Made by a program: the position numbers and the translations under genes | Assembly: GCA_023396555.1 (NCBI GenBank) | Contig: JAEWWC010000176.1 | Coordinates: 1 to 25,358, forward strand | DNA from: Bacillota bacterium | GTDB lineage: Bacteria; Bacillota; Clostridia; Christensenellales; SZUA-584 | Direction of reading: 5' to 3' | Length of the DNA stretch: 25,358 nucleotides | Shown: one piece after another, positions 6,965-14,181 of the stretch | Layout of the letters: each line of letters starts with the position of its first letter | Numbering within the stretch: the first letter of the stretch is position 1 | Notes under the pieces: model-generated | Databases searched by the model: none | Told to the model about the DNA's origin: nothing | What the model saw: the letters and a program-made list of their open reading frames with translations, nothing else

Positions 6965-7041
6965 GCGCCTATAGCTCAGTAGGATAGAGCGTTCGCCTCC
7001 TAAGCGTGAGGCCACCGGTTCGAATCCGTTCGGGTGCGCCA
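6965..7041 (+). tRNA. tRNA-Arg (anticodon CCU), chimeric
   Basis: 77 nt with cloverleaf layout: acceptor GCGCCTA, D arm GCTC-AGTAGGATA-GAGC, anticodon loop CTCCTAA (CCU at 34-36), variable loop AGGCC, T loop TTCGAAT and encoded CCA. The halves do not match. A7/C66 and U28/U42 are mismatched and two acceptor pairs are G-U wobbles; C50/U64 is also mismatched. The 5' half resembles unit B while the 3' half fits unit C perfectly. It may be weakly functional or dead. A gene finder would probably still call it. A terminator follows. Confidence 0.75.
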
Positions 7042-7042
7042 G

Positions 7043-7077
7043 AAAACCCCGATGTGAAGCCACTTTCGGGGTTTTTT
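7043..7077 (+). terminator. Rho-independent terminator of the tRNA
   Basis: AAAACCCCGA (7043-7052) pairs with TCGGGGTTTT (7066-7075) and the T-run continues to 7077, two bases after the tRNA CCA. Confidence 0.85.
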
Positions 7078-7143
7078 CATGCCCAAAAAACCTTCGCATT
7101 TTATACTACACAAAAGTAAAAACAGCCTACCTTTCGAGGCTGA

Positions 7144-7364
7144 TTTTTACCGTTTTATGACAAGTGCATTGACCAGCAAACCAGCCTTCTGGTGCTGGAG
7201 CAGGACATGTGTACAAAAGAACGCGAGACGCTTCGGCGGCAGCTGGAGAAGCTCCCGGTCGCATCAAGGCGGCATCGTTCATTCTGACGATGCTGCTCAT
7301 ATTTCTCTTCATGGTACCCCTCGTAATCTTCATAATAAACAACCTGCAGGCCGTGGGGTTTTAA
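7144..7364 (+). pseudogene. Frameshifted fragment: coiled coil plus membrane helix, conjugative-element-like
   Basis: One frame reads FYDKCIDQQTSLLVLEQ ... ERETLRRQLEKLPVAS from 7144 and soon hits a stop. Slipping back one base at 7266 continues as KAASFILTMLLIFLFMVPLV ... NNLQAVGF to a TAA at 7362-7364. Joined, they give a charged helical segment followed by a C-terminal membrane helix, a coherent small protein. Loss of one A near 7266 explains the break; no slippery heptamer suggests programmed shifting. There is no clear start: a stop at 7141-7143 precedes the frame. I do not recognise the family. The neighbouring DUF6133-like gene suggests conjugative-element origin. The rest of 7042-7482 holds the tRNA terminator and nothing else convincing. 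Confidence 0.45.
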
Positions 7365-7482
7365 GCCATAAAATTCACTTTTTGCGGCAGCGAGGAAGGA
7401 GGCTGCTGTTTTTGCTTTCTGCCTGAAGCGGGTGTTAATAAATACCTAAATCCAATTAACAAAAAAGAAAGGAAACACACTT

Positions 7483-7701
7483 ATGTTGAAAATCAAAAAG
7501 ATTGTCAAACGTTTTGTCTCCGAGAAAAAGGCGGAAGGCTTTTTGGATGTCACCATTAAGATCCTGATCGTCGTTGTTATCGGCGCGGTGATCCTCCTCA
7601 TCCTGAACGCGGCTATGCTCGACCTGTTAATTGGTGCAAGCCGAAGGAGCAACATCAGCTCGTGGCATATTATAACGTATTTTCCCATATACAATTCTTG
7701 A
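7483..7701 (+). CDS. DUF6133-like small membrane protein, C-terminus replaced
   Basis: 72 residues with AAAGGAAA eight bases before the ATG. The first 45 residues (basic start, then KKAEGFLDVTIKILIVVVIG and a membrane helix) match what I know of DUF6133 proteins, short single-span proteins encoded in conjugation modules of Bacillota integrative elements. The usual ending, a short TLxQRI-MFN-type tail, is absent. From about residue 46 the sequence is unlike the family, and another frame (7626-7841) reads better, so the gene appears damaged at its 3' end. Function in the family is unknown. Confidence 0.5.
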   Translation: MLKIKKIVKRFVSEKKAEGFLDVTIKILIVVVIGAVILLILNAAMLDLLIGASRRSNISSWHIITYFPIYNS

Positions 7702-7841
7702 AAACCAATTACGGATTTAATTTTGACAAATGCAATGGCGCGGCAACACCTGATCAATCAATGTACGCCCGCGAGAAGAGCTATATAGAGCTCAAATACA
7801 GCATTAATTTTTGGTTTTCGCAGCATCCGCAGTTGTTTTAA
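7626..7841 (+). pseudogene. Orphan C-terminal protein fragment
   Basis: A frame shifted relative to the DUF6133-like gene reads VNWCKPKEQHQLVAYYNVFS and on through FLKTNYGFNFDKCNGAATPD and SYIELKYSINFWFSQHPQLF to a TAA at 7839-7841. Its composition is protein-like, whereas the overlapping frame ends at 7701 in unconvincing sequence. It has no start codon of its own and seems to be the tail of a gene whose front was lost at the junction with the DUF6133-like gene. I do not recognise the family. Confidence 0.4.
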
Positions 7842-7878
7842 GCTATTGACTATTTAATTCGCCTTATATTAAGATGGA

Positions 7879-7902
7879 ATCAGTCCACTATAGTGGGCTG
7901 AT
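7879..7902. other. 24-bp near-perfect palindrome at the island/cluster boundary
   Basis: ATCAG-T-CCACTATAGTGG-G-CTGAT. It lies just after the end of the island fragments and just before the terminator hairpin at 7911-7950. It could add to termination or be a junction scar. Confidence 0.4.
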
Positions 7903-7910
7903 TGTGACGG

Positions 7911-7950
7911 GGTTAACGTTATTCCGGTGAATAATGTTAACCTTTTTTTT
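7911..7950 (+). terminator. Terminator hairpin between island and sugar cluster
   Basis: GGTTAACGTTATTC (7911-7924) pairs with GAATAATGTTAACC (7929-7942) with one internal mismatch, followed by eight Ts on the plus strand. It stops plus-strand reading from the island. The hairpin also lies 17 bp past the last minus-strand gene and may end that operon, although that side lacks a T-run. Its sequence (7903-7944) is homologous to 9215-9255. Confidence 0.6.
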
Positions 7951-7966
7951 AGTTTAGGCAGGGTGC

Positions 7967-9079
7967 TTATGCAGGAGGAATAAAATACTTGTCTTTCATC
8001 GTACTGACAAAGTCCCTTGTATTCGCTTCAACGGTTTCCTGATAAGTCGGTAGCCCTTCTTTGGTCAACAGAAAGTAGCCGGAGTCCACAACAAACGGCT
8101 TGTCAGCCTTATAAGTATATCCGTCCTTCAGCAGTTTAAGCGCATAAATACCGACATAGCCCATGCCCCATGGATTCTGAGTCATCGTACCATACATAAA
8201 GCCGCCTTCGATAGCGTCCAGCACGTCCTTTGAGTCGTCAATACCGATGGCAACAACTCTTTTTTCGTTCATATCCATCATTGTCTTTGCCAATACCTGT
8301 GCATTGACATAACCGGTGCATATAATGCCGTCCACTTCGCTGATATATGAGGCAAACATCGTACTGATGGCTTCTTCCGCGGGTTCTATTGCATCGGTAT
8401 CCGAAAGCTCCTGATAAAGAACAAAACCTGCATTCTCAGGTCTGGCCAATACCTCATGTATCGCTGCCTGGCGTTTTTTGGTGTTTGCATCTCCAAGCGA
8501 GCTGCACAAATGGACAATGTTTCCTTCTCTCAGGCCGTTTGCTTTCAGCTTGTCTATCAGCTTCTGTGTGCCAAGTGCCACTGAAGCCCCAACATCAGTC
8601 GCAAAACAAAACACCGCGTCGGACGGCCATGCGGGGGAACCGCCCAATGCAATTGTAGGTATACCACTCTTAACCATTTTTGTAATCTGCGCATTGCTGG
8701 TCACCGCATTAGACGGAAACATTCCGATTCCCTTCGCTCCCTTAGCAATAACGATTTCGAGAACCTGATCCTGTTCCGTCTGATCCCAGGCTTTGGGGCT
8801 CACGATGAATGGCTCCGGGATTCCCAGATCTTTAGCAGCCGCTTTTGCACCCGGCTCATATGGATCAAAATATGGATGTTCCCCCCCATAAACGATGGCA
8901 AACTGGTAATCGGCCGGATCCGCTACTTCACCAACTTCTTCAATTAAAGCGCTGCTTTCCGTTTCTGTTGACTTCTCATCTGTTGCCACAGGCGTGCTGT
9001 CTTTGATGTTCGGCGTATTGCATGCGACAAGCAACAGAATAAGAAAAATATTTAAAACGAATGCTATGATTCTATTCAT
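7967..9079 (-). CDS. Sugar ABC transporter solute-binding lipoprotein, second copy
   Basis: 370 residues of the periplasmic-binding-protein type 4 fold (RbsB-like). A lipoprotein signal (residues 1-20, lipobox LLVAC, Cys20) anchors it outside the membrane. The body begins FAIVYGGEHPYFDPYEPGAK and contains TEQDQVLEIVIAKGAKGIGM, SSLGDANTKKRQAAIHEVLA and GYVNAQVLAKTMMDMNEKR, all nearly collinear with the neighbour at 9286-10431. The two are clear tandem paralogues, and the 3' flanks are also homologous. This copy diverges in signal and linker. It is the last gene of the cluster, after a hairpin at 9180-9211, so it may be expressed less or separately. The ligand is not readable from sequence. Confidence 0.92.
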   Translation of the reverse strand: MNRIIAFVLNIFLILLLVACNTPNIKDSTPVATDEKSTETESSALIEEVGEVADPADYQFAIVYGGEHPYFDPYEPGAKAAAKDLGIPEPFIVSPKAWDQTEQDQVLEIVIAKGAKGIGMFPSNAVTSNAQITKMVKSGIPTIALGGSPAWPSDAVFCFATDVGASVALGTQKLIDKLKANGLREGNIVHLCSSLGDANTKKRQAAIHEVLARPENAGFVLYQELSDTDAIEPAEEAISTMFASYISEVDGIICTGYVNAQVLAKTMMDMNEKRVVAIGIDDSKDVLDAIEGGFMYGTMTQNPWGMGYVGIYALKLLKDGYTYKADKPFVVDSGYFLLTKEGLPTYQETVEANTRDFVSTMKDKYFIPPA

Positions 9080-9179
9080 TTTAAACTCCTGAAATATCGT
9101 AGCAGTTACTCCTTCTTATTATACCAGATATGCACGTTAAGTAAATGTTGGTCAATATATCCCGGTTATATGATTTGAA

Positions 9180-9211
9180 CAACCCCGGCAATATCATTTC
9201 TGCCGGGGTTG
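9180..9211 (-). terminator. Strong hairpin between the two binding-protein genes
   Basis: CAACCCCGGC (9180-9189) pairs perfectly with GCCGGGGTTG (9202-9211), with a 12-nt loop. It lies after the first binding-protein gene in reading direction. The following T-run is poor, so it may be a partial terminator or a 3'-end stabiliser that makes the first paralogue dominant. Confidence 0.5.
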
Positions 9212-9214
9212 TCT

Positions 9215-9255
9215 TGTGACGGAGTTATACTATTTCAGTGAATAGTGTCAACCTT
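9215..9255. repeat. Duplicated 3' flank of the binding-protein genes
   Basis: It aligns with 7903-7944: shared TGTGACGG-GTTA, GTGAATA-TGT and AACCTT blocks, and the same hairpin plan (CTATT ... AATAG). Each copy begins about 30-65 bp beyond a binding-protein stop codon, showing that the duplicated unit included the downstream region. Confidence 0.65.
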
Positions 9256-9285
9256 CTTATCTATAATTTGATAAAGATAGGCCTT

Positions 9286-10431
9286 TTACTGTGCAGGTGC
9301 ATCAAAGTATGTGTCAGCCATTGTAGACACAAAGTCGTACGCCATCTGTTTCTGCTTGTCGGCATACGTTGCAAGACCGTCCTTCTTCAGAAGGAAGAAG
9401 CCGGAGTCAATGAAGAACGGCGCATCCGACTTCATTTTATAGCCGTCCGCGAACAGCTTGAGCGCGTATGTGCCGACGTAGCCCATCGCCCAGGAGCTCT
9501 GGGTCATCGTTCCGAACATGTAGCCGTTATCGATAGCCGACAGAACATCCGCCGAGTCGTCGATGCCGATAGCCACGATGCCGTCGTTCGTCTTCCTCTC
9601 GTTCATCGTCTTGGCAAGAACCTGAGCGTTCACATAGCCCGTGCAGACAATACCGTCCACATCGTCGACATATGAAGCGTACATGGAAGAGATCGCTTCC
9701 TCAGCCGGCTCCGTCGCGTCGGTATCGGCCAGTTCCCATTCCAGCGTGAAGCCGGCGTTTTCGGGTTTCGCAAGCACTTCCTGAATCGCAGCCTGACGTT
9801 TCTGGGTGTTGGTGTCACCAAGAGCGGAGCACAGATGAAGCAGTTTGCCTTCCGTTTTGCCCTGAGCTCTCAGCTCGTCGATGATCGCCTGAGTCGCGAA
9901 GGCCACAGATGCGCCCACGTCGGTCGCATAGCAGAAGCTCGCCTTGGACGGCGTCGCGGGAGATCCACCCATCGTCACCACCGGGATACCCATACCCACC
10001 AGCTCGGAGATCTTCTCGTTACCAGCCACAGCGTCCGACGTGAACATGCCGATACCGTCGATACCGCCAGCCACAAGGCCGTCAATGATCGCATTCTGTT
10101 CGGTCTGGTCCCAGTTCTGTGGGCTGGTCACATTGGGAATCGGAATACCCAGGTCAAGCGCCGCAGCCTGCGCGCCAAACGCCCACGGATCAAAGAACGG
10201 ATGAACGCCGCCGTAGACGATCGCGAAGCTATAGCTTGCGCCCTCCTTCTGGCCGCCCTCAACCACATTGCCCAGTCCTTCCACTTCGATCTCAGTCTGT
10301 GTCTCTGCTTTGGGCGTTGCTTCCGGAGCAGCAGATGATTCCTCCGCCGGCTGTTCGGCCGGTGCTCCACCGCAAGCTGCCAAACCAAGAAGCATGCATG
10401 CAGCCAGTACGAGTACAATCAGTTTCTTCAT
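9286..10431 (-). CDS. Sugar ABC transporter solute-binding lipoprotein, first copy
   Basis: 381 residues, periplasmic-binding-protein type 4 fold (RbsB-like). The signal is a lipoprotein type with lipobox LAAC (Cys20), followed by an Ala/Glu/Pro-rich linker to about residue 60 and the binding domain from FAIVYGGVHPFFDPWAFG. Start supported by AAAGGA upstream. It follows the canonical ATPase gene by 55 bp, a gap holding a small hairpin (10456-10473). With the ATPase and the two permeases it forms an RbsABC/CUT2-type importer, which usually takes up monosaccharides or their acids. The paralogue at 7967-9079 follows. GC content is higher here than in the paralogue. Confidence 0.95.
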   Translation of the reverse strand: MKKLIVLVLAACMLLGLAACGGAPAEQPAEESSAAPEATPKAETQTEIEVEGLGNVVEGGQKEGASYSFAIVYGGVHPFFDPWAFGAQAAALDLGIPIPNVTSPQNWDQTEQNAIIDGLVAGGIDGIGMFTSDAVAGNEKISELVGMGIPVVTMGGSPATPSKASFCYATDVGASVAFATQAIIDELRAQGKTEGKLLHLCSALGDTNTQKRQAAIQEVLAKPENAGFTLEWELADTDATEPAEEAISSMYASYVDDVDGIVCTGYVNAQVLAKTMNERKTNDGIVAIGIDDSADVLSAIDNGYMFGTMTQSSWAMGYVGTYALKLFADGYKMKSDAPFFIDSGFFLLKKDGLATYADKQKQMAYDFVSTMADTYFDAPAQ

Positions 10432-10455
10432 TTTTTCCAGTCCTTTCGTTTTTAT

Positions 10456-10473
10456 TTAAGCCTGATGGCTTAA
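10456..10473 (-). other. Hairpin between ATPase and binding-protein genes
   Basis: TTAAGCC-TGAT-GGCTTAA, a 7-bp stem in the 55-bp gap. It lacks a T-run in the minus direction. Such hairpins often stabilise the downstream binding-protein mRNA relative to the transporter genes; that role is inferred. Confidence 0.4.
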
Positions 10474-10486
10474 GTCTTTTTAGAGC

Positions 10487-12013
10487 CTAATCAACGATCA
10501 GGTTCATGATTTCCTTGCTCATTTCGTTGTATGCCTTTGTGTTGTTGAGCTCGCCCACGATGTGGCCTTCCTTGAAAACGATGATCCTGTCGGCGATCTG
10601 CACGATCTCGGGCATATCCGACGTAATGCAGATAACGGATTTACCGGACTGCGTCAGATTGTACATCAGCTTATGGATCTCCGACTTTGTCTTGATGTCG
10701 ATACCCACCGTCGGTTCATCGATGATCAGTATATCCGGCTCCACCGCCAGCCCTTTTCCCAGGCTGACCTTTTGCTGATTGCCGCCGCTTAGGTTTCTCA
10801 CCTGCTGCTTTAAGTGTGGCGTTTTGATCTGAAGCTCATCCCGGTAATGCTGCGCGATATCCAGTTCCTTTTTAAGATTCAGGAACCACGCAAAGCCCTT
10901 TATTTTATCCAGTATGGTCGAGGTGATGTTGATACGCACACTGTGGTCCAGAAACAAGCCCTCCTCTTTTCGGTTTTCACTCAGATAACAAAGTCCGTAT
11001 TTTGCCTGTGCCTGCGTGATGCTCTTTGTTCGCACCTTCCTGCCATTAATATATTGCTCACCCTCAATGGCAGGATCGAAGCCGATAAGCGTACGCGCAA
11101 ACTCGGTGCGCCCCGCACCCACCAGCCCATACCATCCCAGCAACTCACCCTTCCTCAGCCTGAAGGATTTCGGCTTGGGCGAGTCTACGCTTCTTAGTCC
11201 CTTCGTTTCCAGCACCACATCCGCCTTATCGAAGTTTCTCAGTTCGAGCGATGTGAACTCCTCGGTCCGCCCCACCATGCGCGTGATCAGTTCATCGCGC
11301 GTCATGTCCTTGATGGGTGCGGATATCTCGCCGGTTTCCACGGAAGCGACGTTTTTGCCGTCCCTGAGCACCGTCACCGTATCGGCCAGCGCAAAAACTT
11401 CCTCGATTTTATGCGAAACAAATATGAACGATATGCCCTTGTCCCGCAGCTTTTTGATCAAGTCCATCAGCATTTCCGCCTCGTTGACGGAAATGGAGGC
11501 GGTCGGTTCGTCAAGCAGTATGATCCTGGCGTCGGACGACAGCGCTTTGGCGATCTCTATCAATTGCTTTTGTCCGGCGCTCAAGGATTCGACGTTTTTT
11601 GTGGGCAGAACATCCAGCCCCACCATGTCGATATACTGCTGCGCTGCCTGATTGATCTCCCTCTGGCTGATCCGCTTCATCATCCTGTCGGTATAATGCT
11701 CGATCATGATGTTCCCGGCGACAGAGAACGTGGGAAACAGATTCCGTTCCTGATGCACCACATTTATCCCGGCTGCAAACGCATCCCTCGGGCTGTTGAA
11801 CGAGACTTCTTTGCCGTTGACGAATATCTTGCCTTCGTTTTGCTTGAACACGCCGGTAATGATCTTAATAAGAGTGCTCTTCCCCGCGCCGTTTTCACCC
11901 ATCAGCGCGTGGATCTCGCCTTCCTTGATGCTGAAGTTGACATTGTCCAGAGCCACAACGCCCGGAAAGATTTTGGTGATGTTCTTCAGTTCCAGTATCG
12001 TATCGCCTGTCAT
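10487..12013 (-). CDS. Canonical RbsA-type sugar ABC transporter ATPase
   Basis: 508 residues, the usual size for a CUT2 ATPase with two nucleotide-binding domains. The ATG at 12013 overlaps the permease stop as ATGA; the frame runs further upstream, but that part is a shadow of the permease. Domain 1 has Walker A GENGAGKST (39-47), Q-loop HQERNLF, signature LSAGQ (144-148) and Walker B IILLDEPTAS (164-173). Domain 2 has the usual RbsA variant GLVGAGRTE, signature LSGGNQQK and ILIIDEPTVGID. All key residues are intact, so this is the energy source of the importer. Its neighbours are two permeases upstream and two binding proteins downstream. It contrasts with the degenerate paralogue at 14182-15672. 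Confidence 0.96.
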   Translation of the reverse strand: MTGDTILELKNITKIFPGVVALDNVNFSIKEGEIHALMGENGAGKSTLIKIITGVFKQNEGKIFVNGKEVSFNSPRDAFAAGINVVHQERNLFPTFSVAGNIMIEHYTDRMMKRISQREINQAAQQYIDMVGLDVLPTKNVESLSAGQKQLIEIAKALSSDARIILLDEPTASISVNEAEMLMDLIKKLRDKGISFIFVSHKIEEVFALADTVTVLRDGKNVASVETGEISAPIKDMTRDELITRMVGRTEEFTSLELRNFDKADVVLETKGLRSVDSPKPKSFRLRKGELLGWYGLVGAGRTEFARTLIGFDPAIEGEQYINGRKVRTKSITQAQAKYGLCYLSENRKEEGLFLDHSVRINITSTILDKIKGFAWFLNLKKELDIAQHYRDELQIKTPHLKQQVRNLSGGNQQKVSLGKGLAVEPDILIIDEPTVGIDIKTKSEIHKLMYNLTQSGKSVICITSDMPEIVQIADRIIVFKEGHIVGELNNTKAYNEMSKEIMNLIVD

Positions 12014-13020
12014 AACGCAGCACGCTCCATTCTCTCGCGGTGCTCCTCTCTCAACAATCTGATCCTGTCCAGACCGACCGCGAGCAGTATAATGATCCCT
12101 TCCAACATTTCGACAATATAGACGTTGACCTGCAGATGAACGACGCCGTTTGATACGATAGCGAGCAGCAGGCCGCCCAGAAAAGCGCCCGCCACATCCA
12201 CGCGACCGCCTTCCATACGCGTTCCGCCAATCAGTGGGGCGGCGAATGAGAATAGCATCCAGTCTCCGCCGATGTCCGAGCCGATTGACCCCAGCCGGGT
12301 GCTGAACAATATGCCGGCGCACGCGGCGATCACGGCGGATATGATGTGCTTCATCAGCATGACCTGCTTCACATTGATGCCGGACAGCTCGGCGGCTTTC
12401 TGGTTGCCGCCAATCGCCAGTATCTGATGCCCGAAGCTGGTGTATTTGAACATATACCAGAGTATGAACGTGAACACCAGCGTCACGACGATCATAAACG
12501 GTATCCATCCGCCGATGTTGTATACCCCGATCCAGTCATATCCCTCCGGCAGATTGTAAAACGGATTGGCTTTGGTGATAGTCAGCGAAATGCCGGTGAA
12601 TATGCTCATCGTCGCCAGCGTCGTCAGCCACGAAATCTCGCCCGTGCCGCCCAACCGCGTGATGACAAAACCATTGAGCGCACCGCAGCACGCGCCGATC
12701 ATCACGGCGATCACGATGGCAAACCCCCACGGTATGCCCGCCCTCTGTATTAACGCACCCACAATAACCGCGGAGAGTCCGCCGATTGCGCCGATCGAGA
12801 CATTCAGACCGCCGCCAGCGATGACCACCATCTGCGCGAAGCCCACCATAATGGTCACGCTGCAGATTCTGGTGATGGTGATGAAGTTGATTTGAGAAAA
12901 GAACTTTCCGCTCTGGGTCCAGATCAATACCGACAGCAATACGATGACGATGGCGATGCCCATAGTGTTGGTTATCTTGAATTTATTCGTTTTCTTTGTA
13001 TCAGAGTGCGAGTTTTTCAT
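12010..13020 (-). CDS. RbsC-type sugar ABC transporter permease B
   Basis: 336 residues from the ATG at 13020, supported by GGAGGTGA five bases before it; a longer in-frame start would overlap the upstream gene further. Branched-chain/ribose permease family (BPD_transp_2) with about 8-10 membrane helices. Family marks: IAGGGLNVSIGAIGGL (the GGxDLSVG region, here GGGLNVSIG) and SFAAPLIGGTRMEGGRVDVAGAFLGG near the end, the cytoplasmic loop facing the ATPase. It overlaps permease A by 20 bp and the ATPase gene by 4 bp. Permeases A and B are clearly different, so the membrane part is probably a heterodimer. Confidence 0.94.
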   Translation of the reverse strand: MKNSHSDTKKTNKFKITNTMGIAIVIVLLSVLIWTQSGKFFSQINFITITRICSVTIMVGFAQMVVIAGGGLNVSIGAIGGLSAVIVGALIQRAGIPWGFAIVIAVMIGACCGALNGFVITRLGGTGEISWLTTLATMSIFTGISLTITKANPFYNLPEGYDWIGVYNIGGWIPFMIVVTLVFTFILWYMFKYTSFGHQILAIGGNQKAAELSGINVKQVMLMKHIISAVIAACAGILFSTRLGSIGSDIGGDWMLFSFAAPLIGGTRMEGGRVDVAGAFLGGLLLAIVSNGVVHLQVNVYIVEMLEGIIILLAVGLDRIRLLREEHRERMERAAL

Positions 13021-14122
13021 TCTTGTCACCTCCGGTTCTGGCAAAAGCATCCTGCGCTTCGATCATCGTTTTGTCCTGCTTCTTGCTGAGCGCTTCTCTG
13101 CCCTTGTTCAGCAGGAAGGAAAGCAGAAGTATCGCACCGATAAATATCTGATGGCTGAACGCATCCAGCTTCAACAAAGCGAGCACGGTTGTGATTGTCG
13201 TCATAATCGCAGCGCCGATCATTGTGCCGACGATGGAAACCTTGCCACCGTTGAGCAGCGTACCGCCCAGAATCGGCGCCGCAAACGAATACAGCAGCCA
13301 GTTGTCCCCCACCGATGTCTGCGCCGCGCCGAGTTTTGAGACGGTCAGCACGCCGGCCAGCGCGCACAGCGCTCCGCTGATTCCATGCGCGATCATGACA
13401 TACTTCTTTGAACTGATGCCCGCGAAATCCGCTGCCCTCGTGCTGACGCCGGTCGCCAGCATCTTGCGTCCCAGTATCGTCCTGCTGTAGAGCGCCCATA
13501 GTACGACCATGATCCCCAGCGCGACAATAAATATAATCGGTACCCCGTATGTCCCCTGCTGGCCTGCCTCCGGGGCCGATGAGGCCGGCAGTGTGATGGC
13601 GCTGATGCCTTTGAATGCGAGCGGCAGGTTCCGAAAGTACATGTTTTCCGTCACCGCCATGTTAAGCCCGTGTAGAACGCTGATCAGCGCGAGCGTGATA
13701 ATGAATGGGTTTATCTTTGTTTTCACGATGATGCCGCCCTGCATGATGCCAATAACAAACCCGACCAGCAAAGCCGCCACAATACCGATGAGCCAGGGCA
13801 GGGCCAGCCCGACCTCCGCCTGCGTATATGACTCTGCATTCATCGTCCCTTCAAGCGGCACGTTGATCAGGTAACCGCACACCATGCCCGCCGCGCCGCC
13901 CATGGCGCCCACGGCCAGGTTGAACTGGCCGACCGCCAGCGTTGCCATCTGCGCCAGACCTACCACAGTAAATATGGCAATATCCTTGGATATTGATGTC
14001 AGGCTAAACGCCAGCCGCGTCGGGTTGGACATCGAAATCACGACCAGCAGCAGAATTATAAAAATAACAGATATGCTCGCCAAATCGTTTCTGACAAACT
14101 TAATTAATCCTTTCTTTACCAC
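13001..14122 (-). CDS. RbsC-type sugar ABC transporter permease A
   Basis: 373 residues from a GTG at 14122, with AGAGG eight bases before it; a longer TTG start at 14155 has no ribosome site. Same BPD_transp_2 family as permease B. It has VVGLAQMATLAVGQFNLAVG (family GGxDLSVG position, here GQFNLAVG) and SFAAPILGGTLLNGGKVSIV near the C-terminus. A long loop (about 95-125, then again about 180-200) between membrane segments makes it larger than RbsC. The C-terminal 30 residues are charged and cytoplasmic. It follows the degenerate ATPase by 59 bp. Confidence 0.94.
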   Translation of the reverse strand: MVKKGLIKFVRNDLASISVIFIILLLVVISMSNPTRLAFSLTSISKDIAIFTVVGLAQMATLAVGQFNLAVGAMGGAAGMVCGYLINVPLEGTMNAESYTQAEVGLALPWLIGIVAALLVGFVIGIMQGGIIVKTKINPFIITLALISVLHGLNMAVTENMYFRNLPLAFKGISAITLPASSAPEAGQQGTYGVPIIFIVALGIMVVLWALYSRTILGRKMLATGVSTRAADFAGISSKKYVMIAHGISGALCALAGVLTVSKLGAAQTSVGDNWLLYSFAAPILGGTLLNGGKVSIVGTMIGAAIMTTITTVLALLKLDAFSHQIFIGAILLLSFLLNKGREALSKKQDKTMIEAQDAFARTGGDKNEKLAL

Positions 14123-14181
14123 ATGCGTAACCTCTTTTCTATGAATTCCCTTCAAGTCAGGATCGCCCGGCCTGCCAATCC

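Noticed and set aside
7255..7275. Programmed -1 frameshift at 7266
   Set aside because: No slippery heptamer or clear downstream structure; loss of one A in a decaying gene is simpler.
7079..7426. Plus-strand 115-residue frame
   Set aside because: Its product is Arg/Ser-rich and featureless and overlaps the tRNA terminator tail; two other frames give coherent helical and membrane segments instead.
12014..12508. N-terminal 165-residue extension of the canonical ATPase frame
   Set aside because: It overlaps the permease gene in another frame and is Arg/His-rich nonsense; the ATPase begins at the ATGA overlap at 12013.
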